Made by a program: the position numbers and the translations under genes. From Halalkalirubrum salinum (GTDB taxonomy: Archaea > Halobacteriota > Halobacteria > Halobacteriales > Haloferacaceae): 64,000 nucleotides of DNA. Below, piece by piece: positions 35,238 through 44,408 of this stretch. Below the pieces are notes generated by a model. That model had not been told where the DNA came from. It saw only the letters and a list, made by a program, of their open reading frames with translations, and ran no database searches. Location: assembly GCF_005543295.1 (NCBI RefSeq), contig NZ_SRSG01000024.1, positions 178,919 to 242,918 on the forward strand, written 5' to 3'. Position 1 is the first letter of the stretch. Every line of letters begins with the position of its first letter.

Positions 35238-36533
35238 TTATGGGCGATCGTCTGAATTGGTCTGCGTGTTTGCTTCCGGTGGTTCCTCTGGACCGTCTGG
35301 TGTGCCGACGACCGCGTCGGATTCGACGACGAGATCGGCTGCGGTGATCGATTTGAGGTCACCGAGAACCGATTGACCGAGCAATCTCCCGCCGATGGCG
35401 CGCGGATTGATGACAGCGTCGGCACCGACGCCGGCGAGTTTCTTTGTGTGCTTGCCCTCGTTGGCCGCTGCGACAATACGGACGTCGGGGTCGACGTTCC
35501 GGACCGCGATAATCGCGAGCGCATCCCGGCCGTCATCAGGGCCGCTGACGACGACGCCACGGGCGGCACTGATGCGTGTATCTTCGAGGACGGACTCATC
35601 AGTCGGATCTTCGGTGAGCACATTGACGTCCTCATCCTTTAGATCGCTCGCGGTGGCCGCATCAGGCGTCACGACGACGACGTCAGCGTCCGGGGCGACT
35701 TCCTCGAGCAACGATTCCGTCACGTCGCCGTAGCCGAGCACGACGACGTGGTCTTCCAAGAGCGTCAGTTCTGATGCGGTCATGTTTCCAAAGGCAGCAG
35801 CCATTCTAGATTCGATCGCCGGACCGATGAGCGTCCCCACAGCGACAGTGAACGCACCAGTCCCAAGCAGAATAATCGATAGAGAAAACAGTTGGGCTTC
35901 TGGGGTGAGCGGCGTGATGTCGCCGTAGCCAACAGTCGCGATCGTGACGATCACATAGTAGACCGCGTCCCCCCACGTCTCCATTTCGAGGAACTGATCA
36001 CGCAAGCCGTAAGAGCCGACAGTGCCGTAAACTCCAACCCCGATGAATGAAAACAGCGCAGCGATCTGCAGCGATGACAGTTCAATACGCTGATCAAAAC
36101 TGTCGCGATTCGCGAGCAACAACGGGTATGAGGCGATTATGGCAAGCAAGAGCGGAAAGTCCCGCGGTTGCAGGCTCACAAGCGGCAGCAAGAGGAGTAA
36201 CGGGAGGGTAACAACCGCCGCACGCCACGCAAGCCGCTTGCGACGGCTGAGCCCAACAGTAATGATCCCCAACAGGAATGCGAATAATACGCCTCCGAAA
36301 CGGACAAAAATCTCTGCAGCGGGGAGGATCGCTGCGACGGGGCCATCGGTCGGGACGGTCAGTTGACTCAGGTTCGAAAGTCCCGTAACGAACGAGAGGA
36401 TGGTGACGATTCCAACGATCGCAACCGCAGGTTTCGCGCCAGAGATCTCTCTCCAGTCGACAAAGGAGACGCGATCGGCTGGATAGAACACGTCCTCAAA
36501 CGCACGGTCGGAACTATCGGGTGAGTCAACCAC
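35238..36533 (-). CDS. Potassium channel with TrkA-N (RCK) domain
   Basis: About 431 residues. Several N-terminal hydrophobic helices (about residues 38-180) precede the pore helix and the selectivity filter TVGYGD (about residues 200-205). An RCK/TrkA-N domain follows (HVVVLGYGDVTESLLEEV, then VVVTPDAATA and VVSGPDDGRDALAIIAVRNV). The GTG at 36533 is chosen because a TATA box (TTTTTATATG, 36554-36563) sits at the leaderless distance; a GTG at 36539 is possible. It is followed by the BCCT gene, and ridA diverges from it. Confidence 0.88.
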   Translation of the reverse strand: MVDSPDSSDRAFEDVFYPADRVSFVDWREISGAKPAVAIVGIVTILSFVTGLSNLSQLTVPTDGPVAAILPAAEIFVRFGGVLFAFLLGIITVGLSRRKRLAWRAAVVTLPLLLLLPLVSLQPRDFPLLLAIIASYPLLLANRDSFDQRIELSSLQIAALFSFIGVGVYGTVGSYGLRDQFLEMETWGDAVYYVIVTIATVGYGDITPLTPEAQLFSLSIILLGTGAFTVAVGTLIGPAIESRMAAAFGNMTASELTLLEDHVVVLGYGDVTESLLEEVAPDADVVVVTPDAATASDLKDEDVNVLTEDPTDESVLEDTRISAARGVVVSGPDDGRDALAIIAVRNVDPDVRIVAAANEGKHTKKLAGVGADAVINPRAIGGRLLGQSVLGDLKSITAADLVVESDAVVGTPDGPEEPPEANTQTNSDDRP

Positions 36534-36660
36534 TATCACACGTTGTCCGAGCGCATATAAAAAGCCTGCCGGAGGAGCCTCTCAGTTGGCGCCGTCACCT
36601 AGTTAGCACAAAACATCAGACTTCGTACTGGTTGAGCAACGGCTACTCGGCCGAACCGGG

Positions 36661-36668
36661 TTTTAAGA
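36661..36668 (+). promoter_or_regulatory. TATA-like box of ridA
   Basis: TTTTAAGA at 36661-36668 is 24-31 bases before the GTG at 36692, the spacing of a leaderless transcript. It decides in favour of the GTG start. Confidence 0.55.
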
Positions 36669-36691
36669 AACCGGACGAGAGACGTCCGATC

Positions 36692-37072
36692 GTGAAACGA
36701 ACAATCAGCACGGACGACGCACCGGCCGCAGTAGGCGCGTACAGTCAGGCAACGACGAACGGCGAGTTACTCATCACCGCCGGACAGCTTCCGCTGACCG
36801 TCGACGGAGAATTGCTCGACGACGAACCGGTCGCCGAACAGACAAAACAGTGTCTGCGAAACGTCGAAGCGATCCTCGAATCGGAGGGCCTCGGACTCGA
36901 AGCAGTACTCAAAACGACCGTCTATCTCGACGATATCGATGACTTCGACGAGTTCAACGAGGCCTACAGCGGCTTTTTCACCGAAGAGCCGCCCGCCAGA
37001 AGTGCCGTCGGTGTCGGATCAGTTCCCAAAGGCGCAGCCGTCGAGATCGAAGCGATCGCGACGACCGAATAG
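36692..37072 (+). CDS. ridA: RidA-family enamine/imine deaminase
   Basis: 126 residues from GTG 36692; the upstream 57 codons of open frame have no similarity. GAYSQA, ITAGQLPLT, VLKTTVYLDDIDDFDEFNEAY and the substrate-arginine motif PPARSAVGVGSVPKGAAVEIEAIA are conserved. RidA hydrolyses reactive enamine/imine intermediates, notably 2-aminoacrylate released by serine/threonine dehydratases. Such a dehydratase is encoded at 45991, so the two may work together. Confidence 0.94.
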   Translation: MKRTISTDDAPAAVGAYSQATTNGELLITAGQLPLTVDGELLDDEPVAEQTKQCLRNVEAILESEGLGLEAVLKTTVYLDDIDDFDEFNEAYSGFFTEEPPARSAVGVGSVPKGAAVEIEAIATTE

Positions 37073-37115
37073 CGCGCAGCGGACGCTTTTTTACAACAGT
37101 CTCGAGATTGGTTGT

Positions 37116-37510
37116 AAAGTACCACGGGTCGGGTGACCCGTGGCGTTCGCAGAGACACATCACGCCCAGAATCGGGCGGTAAAGCGTGCGAATCTTTAAT
37201 TCCCGTCGCGCTCCCGGTTGGTCGCGTGGAACCAGTAACACCCGAACACGCCGTTCGTGTCCGTGAAGGCCAGCCACTTTACGATGGCTCGACACCACCC
37301 GTCTCACCACGTCTTACCTTGTTTCAGTGCGTGGGTTTTGAGCGGTTGTTAACGGTGAGTTCCGATCAGATTCAACGAGTTGATGCGGAATAAAACCGTG
37401 GATTATGACGAGGAGCGGACGCGATTCACCCACGGGTCAGGTGTTGAGCAAATCGAAGATTTGCGAAAGCCGAAAACGGACGTTTTCGGAAACCCGTGGA
37501 ACTCTCGCTG
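37116..37510 (+). mobile_element. Decayed IS200/IS605-like remnant with hairpins
   Basis: No intact transposase. The left side has a perfect hairpin CCACGGGTC-GGGT-GACCCGTGG (37122-37143). The right side has CAAATC-gaa-GATTTG (37449-37463), CCGAAAACG-ga-CGTTTTCGG (37470-37489) and an AACCCGTGGAAC motif at about 37491. A reading frame near 37412-37450 spells RTRFTHGSGVEQIEDL, which resembles the C-terminal tail of haloarchaeal IS1341-type TnpB proteins as I remember them. A 56-codon frame from GTG 37226 (VEPVTPEHAVRVREGQP start) lies inside. I infer a deletion derivative or MITE-like copy. Confidence 0.45.
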
Positions 37511-37516
37511 TACTCT

Positions 37517-39235
37517 TTAGAACAGTCCCGAGATGTTACCGTCGGCGTCGATGTCCATGTCGGCGGCCGCGGGCCGGGCCGGCAGCCCTGGGAGGGTCAA
37601 CACGTCGCCGGTCAATGCAACGAGGAACCCAGCGCCTGCGGAGGGGTAGATCTCGCGGACATCAAGTTCCCACCCGCTCGGTGCGCCTTTCTTCGTCGCG
37701 TCGTCGCTGAACGAGTGGAACGTCTTCGAGAGACAGACCGGGAAGTCGTCGAAGCCGAGTTCCTCCATCCGCTCGATGTCATCTTCGGCGCTGCCGACGT
37801 AATTGACGCTGTCGGCACCGTAGACCTCGGTTGCGACGGTCTCGATCTTCTCTTTGATCGACGCCTCGTCAGTGTAGAGGTGATCGAACTCGTCTTCATC
37901 GCCGGCTTCGACCGCGTCGATGACTCGCTCACCGAGTTCGACGCCGCCTTCGCTGCCCTCGCCGAAGACGTTCGATTCGGCGGCCTCGACGCCGAGATCA
38001 TCCCGACAGTGCTCAAGCACCGTCTGGATCTCCTCGTCGGTATCCTCGGGGAAGCGATTGACCGCGACGACGACCGGGACGCCGAACTTCTGGATGTTCG
38101 AGACGTGCCGATCGAGGTTCTCGAAGCCGGCCTCCAGTTCCTCGATGCCAGCCTCGTCGACCATGTCGTAGTCGATCGGCCACTCGCCGATTCCGTGGTA
38201 CTGCAGCGCTCGGACGGTCGAAACCAAGACGACCGCATTCGGCGTCATATCGCCCAGCCGGCAGACGATATTCATGAACTTCTCTGCGCCGAGATCTGAG
38301 CCGAAGCCGGCCTCGGTGACGAGATAATCGCCCATCCCGAAGGCGGTCTTGTCGGCGACGAGTGAGTTCGTCCCGTGGGCGATGTTCGCAAACGGACCGC
38401 CGTGAACGAATGCCGGAGTCCCCTCGATCGTCTGGACGATGTTCGGTTTAACCGCATCGCGCAGCAACATTGTCACCGGCCCGGTCGCTTCGATATCGTC
38501 GACAGTGATCGGCTCGCCCTCGTCGGTGTAGGCGACGATAATCCGGGCGACACGCTCTTTGAGATCGCCCAGATCCTCGGCCAGACAGAGTACGGCCATA
38601 AGTTCGGACGCTGCGGTCAGAAGGAAGCCGTCTTCGCGGGGTGTCCCACCAGTTTCGCCGCCGAGCCCGATGACGGTGTTTCGCAGCGCACGGTCGTTCA
38701 TGTCGATCGCCCGCGGCCACGATACGTCGTTGACGTCGACGCCGAGTTCGTTGCCTTTCGTGATCTTCGCGTCGAGCATCGCCGAAATGAGGTTGTGTGC
38801 GGAGGTGAGCGCGTGCAGGTCGCCGGTGAAGTGCAGGTTGATATCTTCCATTGGCAGCACCTGCGAGTAGCCGCCGCCGGCTGCACCGCCCTTTACGCCA
38901 AAGACGGGACCGAGCGACGGTTCACGAATCGCGATCATTGCGTCCTCGCCAAGGTGGTTCAGCGTCTGTCCGAGCCCCACTGTCGTGACGGTTTTGCCCT
39001 CGCCCATCGGGGTCGGCGTCATCCCGGTGACGAGCACGAGGTTGCCGTCTTTGTTTTCGGCATTGTCTCGAAGGCGGTTGATCGCATCGTGTTTTACCTT
39101 CGCGACATGCTCGCCAAATAGCTGAAGATCGTCGGTCTCAACGCCCCAGGGCTCGAGGATGTCCCAGATCGGTTCTATTTCGGCGTTCTGTGCGATCTCG
39201 TAGTCGGACGGAAACGGCTCGTCGGATTCGCTCAT
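37517..39235 (-). CDS. fhs: Formate-tetrahydrofolate ligase
   Basis: 572 residues from ATG 39235. The ATP-binding TPTPMGEGKTV, EPSLGPVFGVKGGAAGGGYSQ, INLHFTGDLHA, GPFANIAHG and the C-terminal TGDVLTLPGLP motifs are complete. The enzyme joins formate to THF with ATP use, or releases formate with ATP synthesis. It is uncommon in archaea but present in haloarchaea. It is divergent from folC-folP; the two 5' regions share a CTCCGCAGCGG word. Confidence 0.96.
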   Translation of the reverse strand: MSESDEPFPSDYEIAQNAEIEPIWDILEPWGVETDDLQLFGEHVAKVKHDAINRLRDNAENKDGNLVLVTGMTPTPMGEGKTVTTVGLGQTLNHLGEDAMIAIREPSLGPVFGVKGGAAGGGYSQVLPMEDINLHFTGDLHALTSAHNLISAMLDAKITKGNELGVDVNDVSWPRAIDMNDRALRNTVIGLGGETGGTPREDGFLLTAASELMAVLCLAEDLGDLKERVARIIVAYTDEGEPITVDDIEATGPVTMLLRDAVKPNIVQTIEGTPAFVHGGPFANIAHGTNSLVADKTAFGMGDYLVTEAGFGSDLGAEKFMNIVCRLGDMTPNAVVLVSTVRALQYHGIGEWPIDYDMVDEAGIEELEAGFENLDRHVSNIQKFGVPVVVAVNRFPEDTDEEIQTVLEHCRDDLGVEAAESNVFGEGSEGGVELGERVIDAVEAGDEDEFDHLYTDEASIKEKIETVATEVYGADSVNYVGSAEDDIERMEELGFDDFPVCLSKTFHSFSDDATKKGAPSGWELDVREIYPSAGAGFLVALTGDVLTLPGLPARPAAADMDIDADGNISGLF

Positions 39236-39442
39236 AAGCAGATAAACATCCTCCGCAGCGGAGTAAGAATGTTGGCGTATATGACGGGCACAGTATAGGA
39301 TGTGTTTCGTCGAGTCGTGGTCGTGACAGCCCACCAGAGGAGTCGTGTCCAAGCAATCGTCACCGGCTGTGGTCCGCTCAGTAGCCGGCTTTCAACGGGG
39401 GGTGTCGACACCTTAATGCACTCCGCAGCGGCGATATGTGAT

Positions 39443-41818
39443 ATGAAATATCACGAGGCTGCTGACTACCTGTTGTCGTTTCAGCAGCGCCGCCCGAAGC
39501 TCGGGATCGACACGACGGCCCGCATGCTGTCGCACTTCGGGGATCCCCACGAAGAGATCGACTGCGTACAGATCGCTGGGTCGAACGGCAAGGGTAGCAC
39601 GGCCACCCTCCTCGCAGAGGCCTTACAGGCAGCCGGACTCGATGTGGGACTGTTCACGTCGCCGGGACTCAACGATTTTCGTGAGCAGGTACGGATAAAC
39701 GGCCGGCGAATCCCGAAATCGAAGGTCATCGAACACGTCGAGCGGATCAATCCGATCATCGAAACCCTGCGCGAAGAGAACGACGAGCCGACGCACTTCG
39801 AGGTACTCACCGCGATCGCGATCGCACACTTCGGCGCTGAAGACGTCGACGTGGCGGTTCTCGAGGTTGGTATTGGCGGTCGCTACGATGCGACGAGTGC
39901 GGTCGATCCGATCGCGAGCGCCGTCACGAGCGTGAGCCTCGAACACACAGAGCTGCTCGGGGACACTGTCGAGGAAATCGCCCGCGACAAAGCCCAGGTC
40001 GCCCCCGAGGGTGCGCCGCTCGTCACCGGAACAAGCGGCGCAGCGCTGGAGGCAATAAAAGAGGAGACGGATGTCGTGACTGTCGGCACGGAGGGGACAG
40101 ACGTCCGGGCGGTCGAGACAGGCATGCGATCGGCCAGCGAAAACACCGTCTCAATTTCCGCCGACGAGTGGTCACTCGAGACGCATCTGTCGCTTTTGGG
40201 CCAACACCAGGCGGTCAACGCCGGAATTGCCGCGACACTTGCCCGACAGATCGCCGATATGGATGAGTCGACGATCGCACGCGGACTGCGGGCAGCGAAG
40301 TGGCCCGGCCGGTTCGAACTCATGTCAACCGCGCCGACGATTGCGCTCGACGGTTCGCACAACCCCGGCGCGATGGAGACTGTACAGGCGCTGTTGGAGC
40401 GCTACGAGTACGATCGACTCCACGTCGTCTTCGGGGCGATGTCAGACAAAGACCACGAAGCGATGGTCACTGCCCTTCCAGCGGTCGATACAGCGTTCGT
40501 CACCCGTCCGGACATCGATCGCGCCGAGAGCGTCTCCGTCCTCGCAGACGCCTTCGAGGGATACGCAGACAGTATTCAGAAGGTTGACTCGGTCCCCGAG
40601 GCCACAGAGCAGGCGATCGCCGCCGCCGAGCCGGAGGATTTCGTCCTTGTCACCGGCTCGCTGTACGCGATCAGCGAAGCCCGCGATCGCTGGACGAGGC
40701 GAGTGATTGCACACGACCAGAGTTCGGTCGATCCGTGGCCAGTGTTCTCGGGCGCAACGTTCGAGAACGTCGAGGGATTTCCGACAGATTACCACCTGCT
40801 TTCGACACAGCTTCGACCAGCACAAGCAGCCTGGGTCGAAACTGAGTTGGCTGCGATCGGTGGGGTGGCTGAGTCATCCGGGCTCGGCTCCGACCAGAAG
40901 CTCCTCGAAGTCGTCTGTGCAGGAACAACTGCACAGCTCGAAGCACTGGCTGATCGGTGCGCCGAGTCGAGACGTGGACTCGCACGGTTCGGTGAGCAGG
41001 TCCGTGAGGCGATCGACGACACAGTGGCCAGCCCGTTCGGGCTCGATCGCACGGCCGTGATGGGAATTCTCAACGTAACGCCCGATAGCTTCTATGACGG
41101 CGGCGAGTACGATCGCCTCGACGCAGCGGTCGATCGTGTCGAACAGATGCTCGAAGCGGGCGCAGACATCATTGACATCGGCGGCGAAAGCACCCGACCT
41201 GGGGCAGAGCCTGTCTCTGTCGAAGACGAGATCGATCGGGTGGTTCCAGTCATCAAAGCGATCTCGGAGATCGACGTGCCGATTTCTATTGACACGCGGA
41301 AAGCAGCGGTCGCAGACGCAGCGCTGTCAGCCGGGGCAGACATCGTCAACGACGTGTCGGGACTCGACGATCCCGCCATGGCACCGGTTGTCGCCGAACA
41401 CGACGCCTCGCTCGTGTTGATGCACAGTCTGTCTGCACCCGTCGATCCCGAACGAAGCGGCGACTACGGCGACGTCGTCAGAGACGTGATCGACGAACTC
41501 GTCGAGCCGCTTTTGGCCGCCGAGCGCGCCGGAATCGATCGCGAGGACATCATCATCGACCCCGGCTGTGGGTTCGGAAAAGATCCCGCAGAGTCCTTCG
41601 AGTTGGTCGATCGACTGGGCGAGCTCCGTTCGCTCGGCTGTCCGGTCCTGATTGGTCATTCCCGGAAGTCGATGCTTGAGCCATTTGCCCCGGCAGACGG
41701 CGATCGGTTGGTCCCGACGCTCGCGGTAACCTCGATGGCCGTTGAACGAGACGCAGCCGTGGTTCGGGTCCACGACGTCGAAGAGAACGCAACGGTTGTC
41801 CGGACGGTTTCACAGTAG
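39443..41818 (+). CDS. folCP: Fused folylpolyglutamate/dihydrofolate synthase and dihydropteroate synthase
   Basis: 791 residues from ATG 39443 (MKYHEAADYLL). The N-terminal Mur-ligase-type FolC part has the P-loop AGSNGKGSTAT (45-55), TSPGLNDFREQVRING and LDGSHNPGAM. A middle stretch (about 445-525) of unclear assignment follows. The C-terminal part is FolP: MGILNVTPDSFYDGG, DIIDIGGESTRPGAEPV, IVNDVSGL and IGHSRKSML. The fused enzyme joins p-aminobenzoate to the pterin and adds glutamate. The fusion is known in some haloarchaea. A 42-base tandem duplication straddles its stop codon. Confidence 0.93.
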   Translation: MKYHEAADYLLSFQQRRPKLGIDTTARMLSHFGDPHEEIDCVQIAGSNGKGSTATLLAEALQAAGLDVGLFTSPGLNDFREQVRINGRRIPKSKVIEHVERINPIIETLREENDEPTHFEVLTAIAIAHFGAEDVDVAVLEVGIGGRYDATSAVDPIASAVTSVSLEHTELLGDTVEEIARDKAQVAPEGAPLVTGTSGAALEAIKEETDVVTVGTEGTDVRAVETGMRSASENTVSISADEWSLETHLSLLGQHQAVNAGIAATLARQIADMDESTIARGLRAAKWPGRFELMSTAPTIALDGSHNPGAMETVQALLERYEYDRLHVVFGAMSDKDHEAMVTALPAVDTAFVTRPDIDRAESVSVLADAFEGYADSIQKVDSVPEATEQAIAAAEPEDFVLVTGSLYAISEARDRWTRRVIAHDQSSVDPWPVFSGATFENVEGFPTDYHLLSTQLRPAQAAWVETELAAIGGVAESSGLGSDQKLLEVVCAGTTAQLEALADRCAESRRGLARFGEQVREAIDDTVASPFGLDRTAVMGILNVTPDSFYDGGEYDRLDAAVDRVEQMLEAGADIIDIGGESTRPGAEPVSVEDEIDRVVPVIKAISEIDVPISIDTRKAAVADAALSAGADIVNDVSGLDDPAMAPVVAEHDASLVLMHSLSAPVDPERSGDYGDVVRDVIDELVEPLLAAERAGIDREDIIIDPGCGFGKDPAESFELVDRLGELRSLGCPVLIGHSRKSMLEPFAPADGDRLVPTLAVTSMAVERDAAVVRVHDVEENATVVRTVSQ

Positions 41819-41868
41819 CGCGATCGGAACGCAACGGTTGTCCGGACGGTTTCACGGTAGCGCGATCG
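41785..41868. repeat. 42-base tandem duplication over the folCP stop
   Basis: Bases 41785-41826 and 41827-41868 are the same 42-base unit with one difference (CACAG versus CACGG). The first copy carries the last 11 codons and stop of folCP; the second is a non-coding echo. Confidence 0.9.
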
Positions 41869-41918
41869 ACCGCGGCGTGGACCCCGACGCTTTTGCGGGC
41901 AGGGAGTAACATCCGGGC

Positions 41919-42482
41919 ATGGATCCACTAGTCGGTCGCTCGGTTCTCCATACCGTGATCGCCACAACGGCGTTCGATCCGACGGCGATCGAAGCGACCC
42001 CACGGAGCGTTCTTGCCGCAGCAACACTCGTTTCAACTGTGCTTTTCGGCGGTTTCATCATGTATCGCTATGGCGGCCGCCTCGATGCAGGGATTGACGC
42101 CTCGATGGAGCGGCCGCTGCTCTCTGTCGTCTACGGGATCGTCAGCTACAGCATCGTCGTGTTTGTCGTCGGCTACGCGTACAGCCAACTGCTTCGGATC
42201 GGCGTCACCTCGATGGCGGTTAGTCTCTTGTTGACTGGCGTGTTTGCAGTAATTGTGTTGTCGATCAGCGGCGCCGGGTTCGTCGTCACTGGGACGTGGC
42301 TAACGAGAGCGGTTGGAATCGGCGACCCGTGGCTCGGGCTCATCGGCCTCGGTATTGTGAGCGCGATCGCGTGGCTCGTCTTGCCGCTCGCGATCGGCCT
42401 CGCAGTCTGGGGGGGAATTTCAGCGATCGGCGTCGGTGGGCCAGCACGGCTCTGGTTCAACGCGACTGCGGGCGATTACTGA
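41919..42482 (+). CDS. Hypothetical membrane protein (four helices)
   Basis: 187 residues with four hydrophobic helices (about 32-50, 68-90, 97-125 and 140-170) and short polar ends. The Gly-rich last helix (GLGIVSAIAWLVLPLAIGLAVWGG) is not diagnostic. I recognise no family. It follows folCP by 100 bases on the same strand and is convergent with the BCCT gene at 42627. Confidence 0.6.
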   Translation: MDPLVGRSVLHTVIATTAFDPTAIEATPRSVLAAATLVSTVLFGGFIMYRYGGRLDAGIDASMERPLLSVVYGIVSYSIVVFVVGYAYSQLLRIGVTSMAVSLLLTGVFAVIVLSISGAGFVVTGTWLTRAVGIGDPWLGLIGLGIVSAIAWLVLPLAIGLAVWGGISAIGVGGPARLWFNATAGDY

Positions 42483-42626
42483 GTGCGGTCAGGACAGCAA
42501 AATTCGATCGCATCATACGTTTTGTGCGGGCGGTGATCGATCACCCGAGACCGCTGGCTGTTCGAGGTAATACAACAAAAGCGCAGTCAATTGCAGAGCC
42601 AATTCGGCCGACGTTGGGGTGATGGA

Positions 42627-44408
42627 TCAGTCGTCTCCGTCCGGCTCGGCACCTCCTTTCACGTCAGTGACGACCTCGCGGCCGGCCGTTGTGACCTGGA
42701 CCTCGTCGGTATCAGCCATATCTTGAATCCGATCGGCAAACTGCTCGGATTCGAGGATCTGGTACTCGTTTTTCAGCCCTTGATACACCGTGTAACACAT
42801 TAGGGTGAGGATGATCGCGAACGGGAAGCCAGTCGCGATCGATGCGGTCTGCAGTGCAGCCAGCCCGCCGCCGTACAGCAGCATGGCAGCGACCGCACCC
42901 TCGGTGATCGCCCAGAAGACCCGCTGGGCCTTGGGCACGTCGTGTTTGCCACCTGAGGTCAGGTGATCGATGACCAGCGACCCCGAGTCCGAAGAGGTCA
43001 CGAAGAACGTGATGACAAGCAGCGTTGCGATGCTTGCCGAAATCGCGCCAAGCGCGTACTGATCAAGCATGATGAACATTCCGAGCGTCTCGAACTCCGC
43101 ATACGCGAGGTCACCGTATGCCTGCATGACCGCAGGCCCGGCCGTGCCCTCGGCCCCGTCGACTGCACCGTGGAGCGCGCTCGCACCGAAGGTCGACAGC
43201 CAAAGCGTCGAGAACAGCGACGGGAGGAACAACACGCCCAACACGAACTGCCGAACCGTTCGGCCCTTCGAGATCCGGGCAATGAACATCCCGACAAACG
43301 GCGACCAGGCGATCCACCACGCCCAGTAAAAGATTGTCCACGCACCGACAGTACTGCCACCTTCGCCAAGCGTCCCGGTGAAGAACGACAGCGAAAGGAT
43401 ACTGCCGAGGTATGCGCCGATACCTTCGACCCACGTGCCGAAAATGAACGCTGTCGGTCCGACGATGAGCAGGAAGCCGAGCAGCAACAACATCAGATAC
43501 AGGTTGAGCGTGCTGAGCCGCTTGACACCGCCATCGAGACCGGCGGCGACCGATAGCGTCGCGATCGCAGTGATTCCGGCAATGAGGACGATCTGTGGGA
43601 TAACGCCAACCGGAACACTCGCGATACCGAGAATATCACCAGCAACGTACGACAGCCCGGAGTTGACCTGTGCGACACCGAGCCCAAGTGAAGTCGAGAG
43701 GCCGAACAGCGTCGCGAACACCGTCACAAGGTCAATTAGGTGGCCCGGCCAGCCGTAGATCCGCTCGCCAAGCAGCGGCCAGAAGATCGATCGGAACGTG
43801 AGCGGAAGCCCGCGGTTGAACGAGAAGAACGCGAGTCCGAGACCGACAAGCCCGTAGATCGCCCACGGGTGCAGTCCCCAGTGGAAGAATGTCTGTGCCA
43901 TCGCAGCGGACGCCGCTGCGCCAGTTCCGGCCTCAGCACCCCAGAAGCCCGGAACACTGTTAAAGTACAACGTTGGTTCGAGGACGCTAAAGAACATCAG
44001 GCCGATTCCCATCCCGGCACTGAACAGCATCGCCATCCATGAAAAGTCGCTAAATTCTTTTTCCGCTTCGACGCCGCCAATCTTGATCGTACCGTACTTG
44101 CTGAACGCAAAGAACAGTACAGTCACGATGAAGATGTTCACCGCGAGTAGGTAGAACCATCCGAAGTTCCCCTCGAAGAACGTGCGGATCGTCGAGTACG
44201 CCTCCGCGGCCTGTTCGCCGAGGATGATTGTCGCCGCAATGAAGATCGCAATAATCACGAGTGCGATCGGGAAGACGACCGGATGAATATCGAACCCGAA
44301 CTTCTCGATATTCGTGTCACCCGGCTCCCGATCGGAATCCGGGTGGAACAGCTCCACCTGCAGCCCGTCGGACATCTCTCCTGTCGTCTCTTTTTCACCA
44401 TCTGCCAT
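42627..44408 (-). CDS. BCCT-family (betaine/choline/carnitine) transporter 2
   Basis: 593 residues with about 12 transmembrane helices. The BCCT signature is strong: MLFSAGMGIGLMFFSVLEPTLYF, FHWGLHPWAIYGLVGL and FYWAWWIAWSPFVGMFIARISKGRT. The AGMGIGL glycine motif resembles that of Na+-coupled betaine carriers such as BetP. N- and C-terminal tails are acidic. Two BCCT carriers so close to dimethylglycine-type dehydrogenases suggest uptake of betaine, dimethylglycine or choline as nutrient as well as osmolyte. Confidence 0.95.
   Translation of the reverse strand: MADGEKETTGEMSDGLQVELFHPDSDREPGDTNIEKFGFDIHPVVFPIALVIIAIFIAATIILGEQAAEAYSTIRTFFEGNFGWFYLLAVNIFIVTVLFFAFSKYGTIKIGGVEAEKEFSDFSWMAMLFSAGMGIGLMFFSVLEPTLYFNSVPGFWGAEAGTGAAASAAMAQTFFHWGLHPWAIYGLVGLGLAFFSFNRGLPLTFRSIFWPLLGERIYGWPGHLIDLVTVFATLFGLSTSLGLGVAQVNSGLSYVAGDILGIASVPVGVIPQIVLIAGITAIATLSVAAGLDGGVKRLSTLNLYLMLLLLGFLLIVGPTAFIFGTWVEGIGAYLGSILSLSFFTGTLGEGGSTVGAWTIFYWAWWIAWSPFVGMFIARISKGRTVRQFVLGVLFLPSLFSTLWLSTFGASALHGAVDGAEGTAGPAVMQAYGDLAYAEFETLGMFIMLDQYALGAISASIATLLVITFFVTSSDSGSLVIDHLTSGGKHDVPKAQRVFWAITEGAVAAMLLYGGGLAALQTASIATGFPFAIILTLMCYTVYQGLKNEYQILESEQFADRIQDMADTDEVQVTTAGREVVTDVKGGAEPDGDD

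Noticed and set aside
37226..37393. 56-codon frame from GTG inside the IS-like remnant
   Set aside because: It has no initiation signal and I cannot place its sequence; kept only as part of the remnant.
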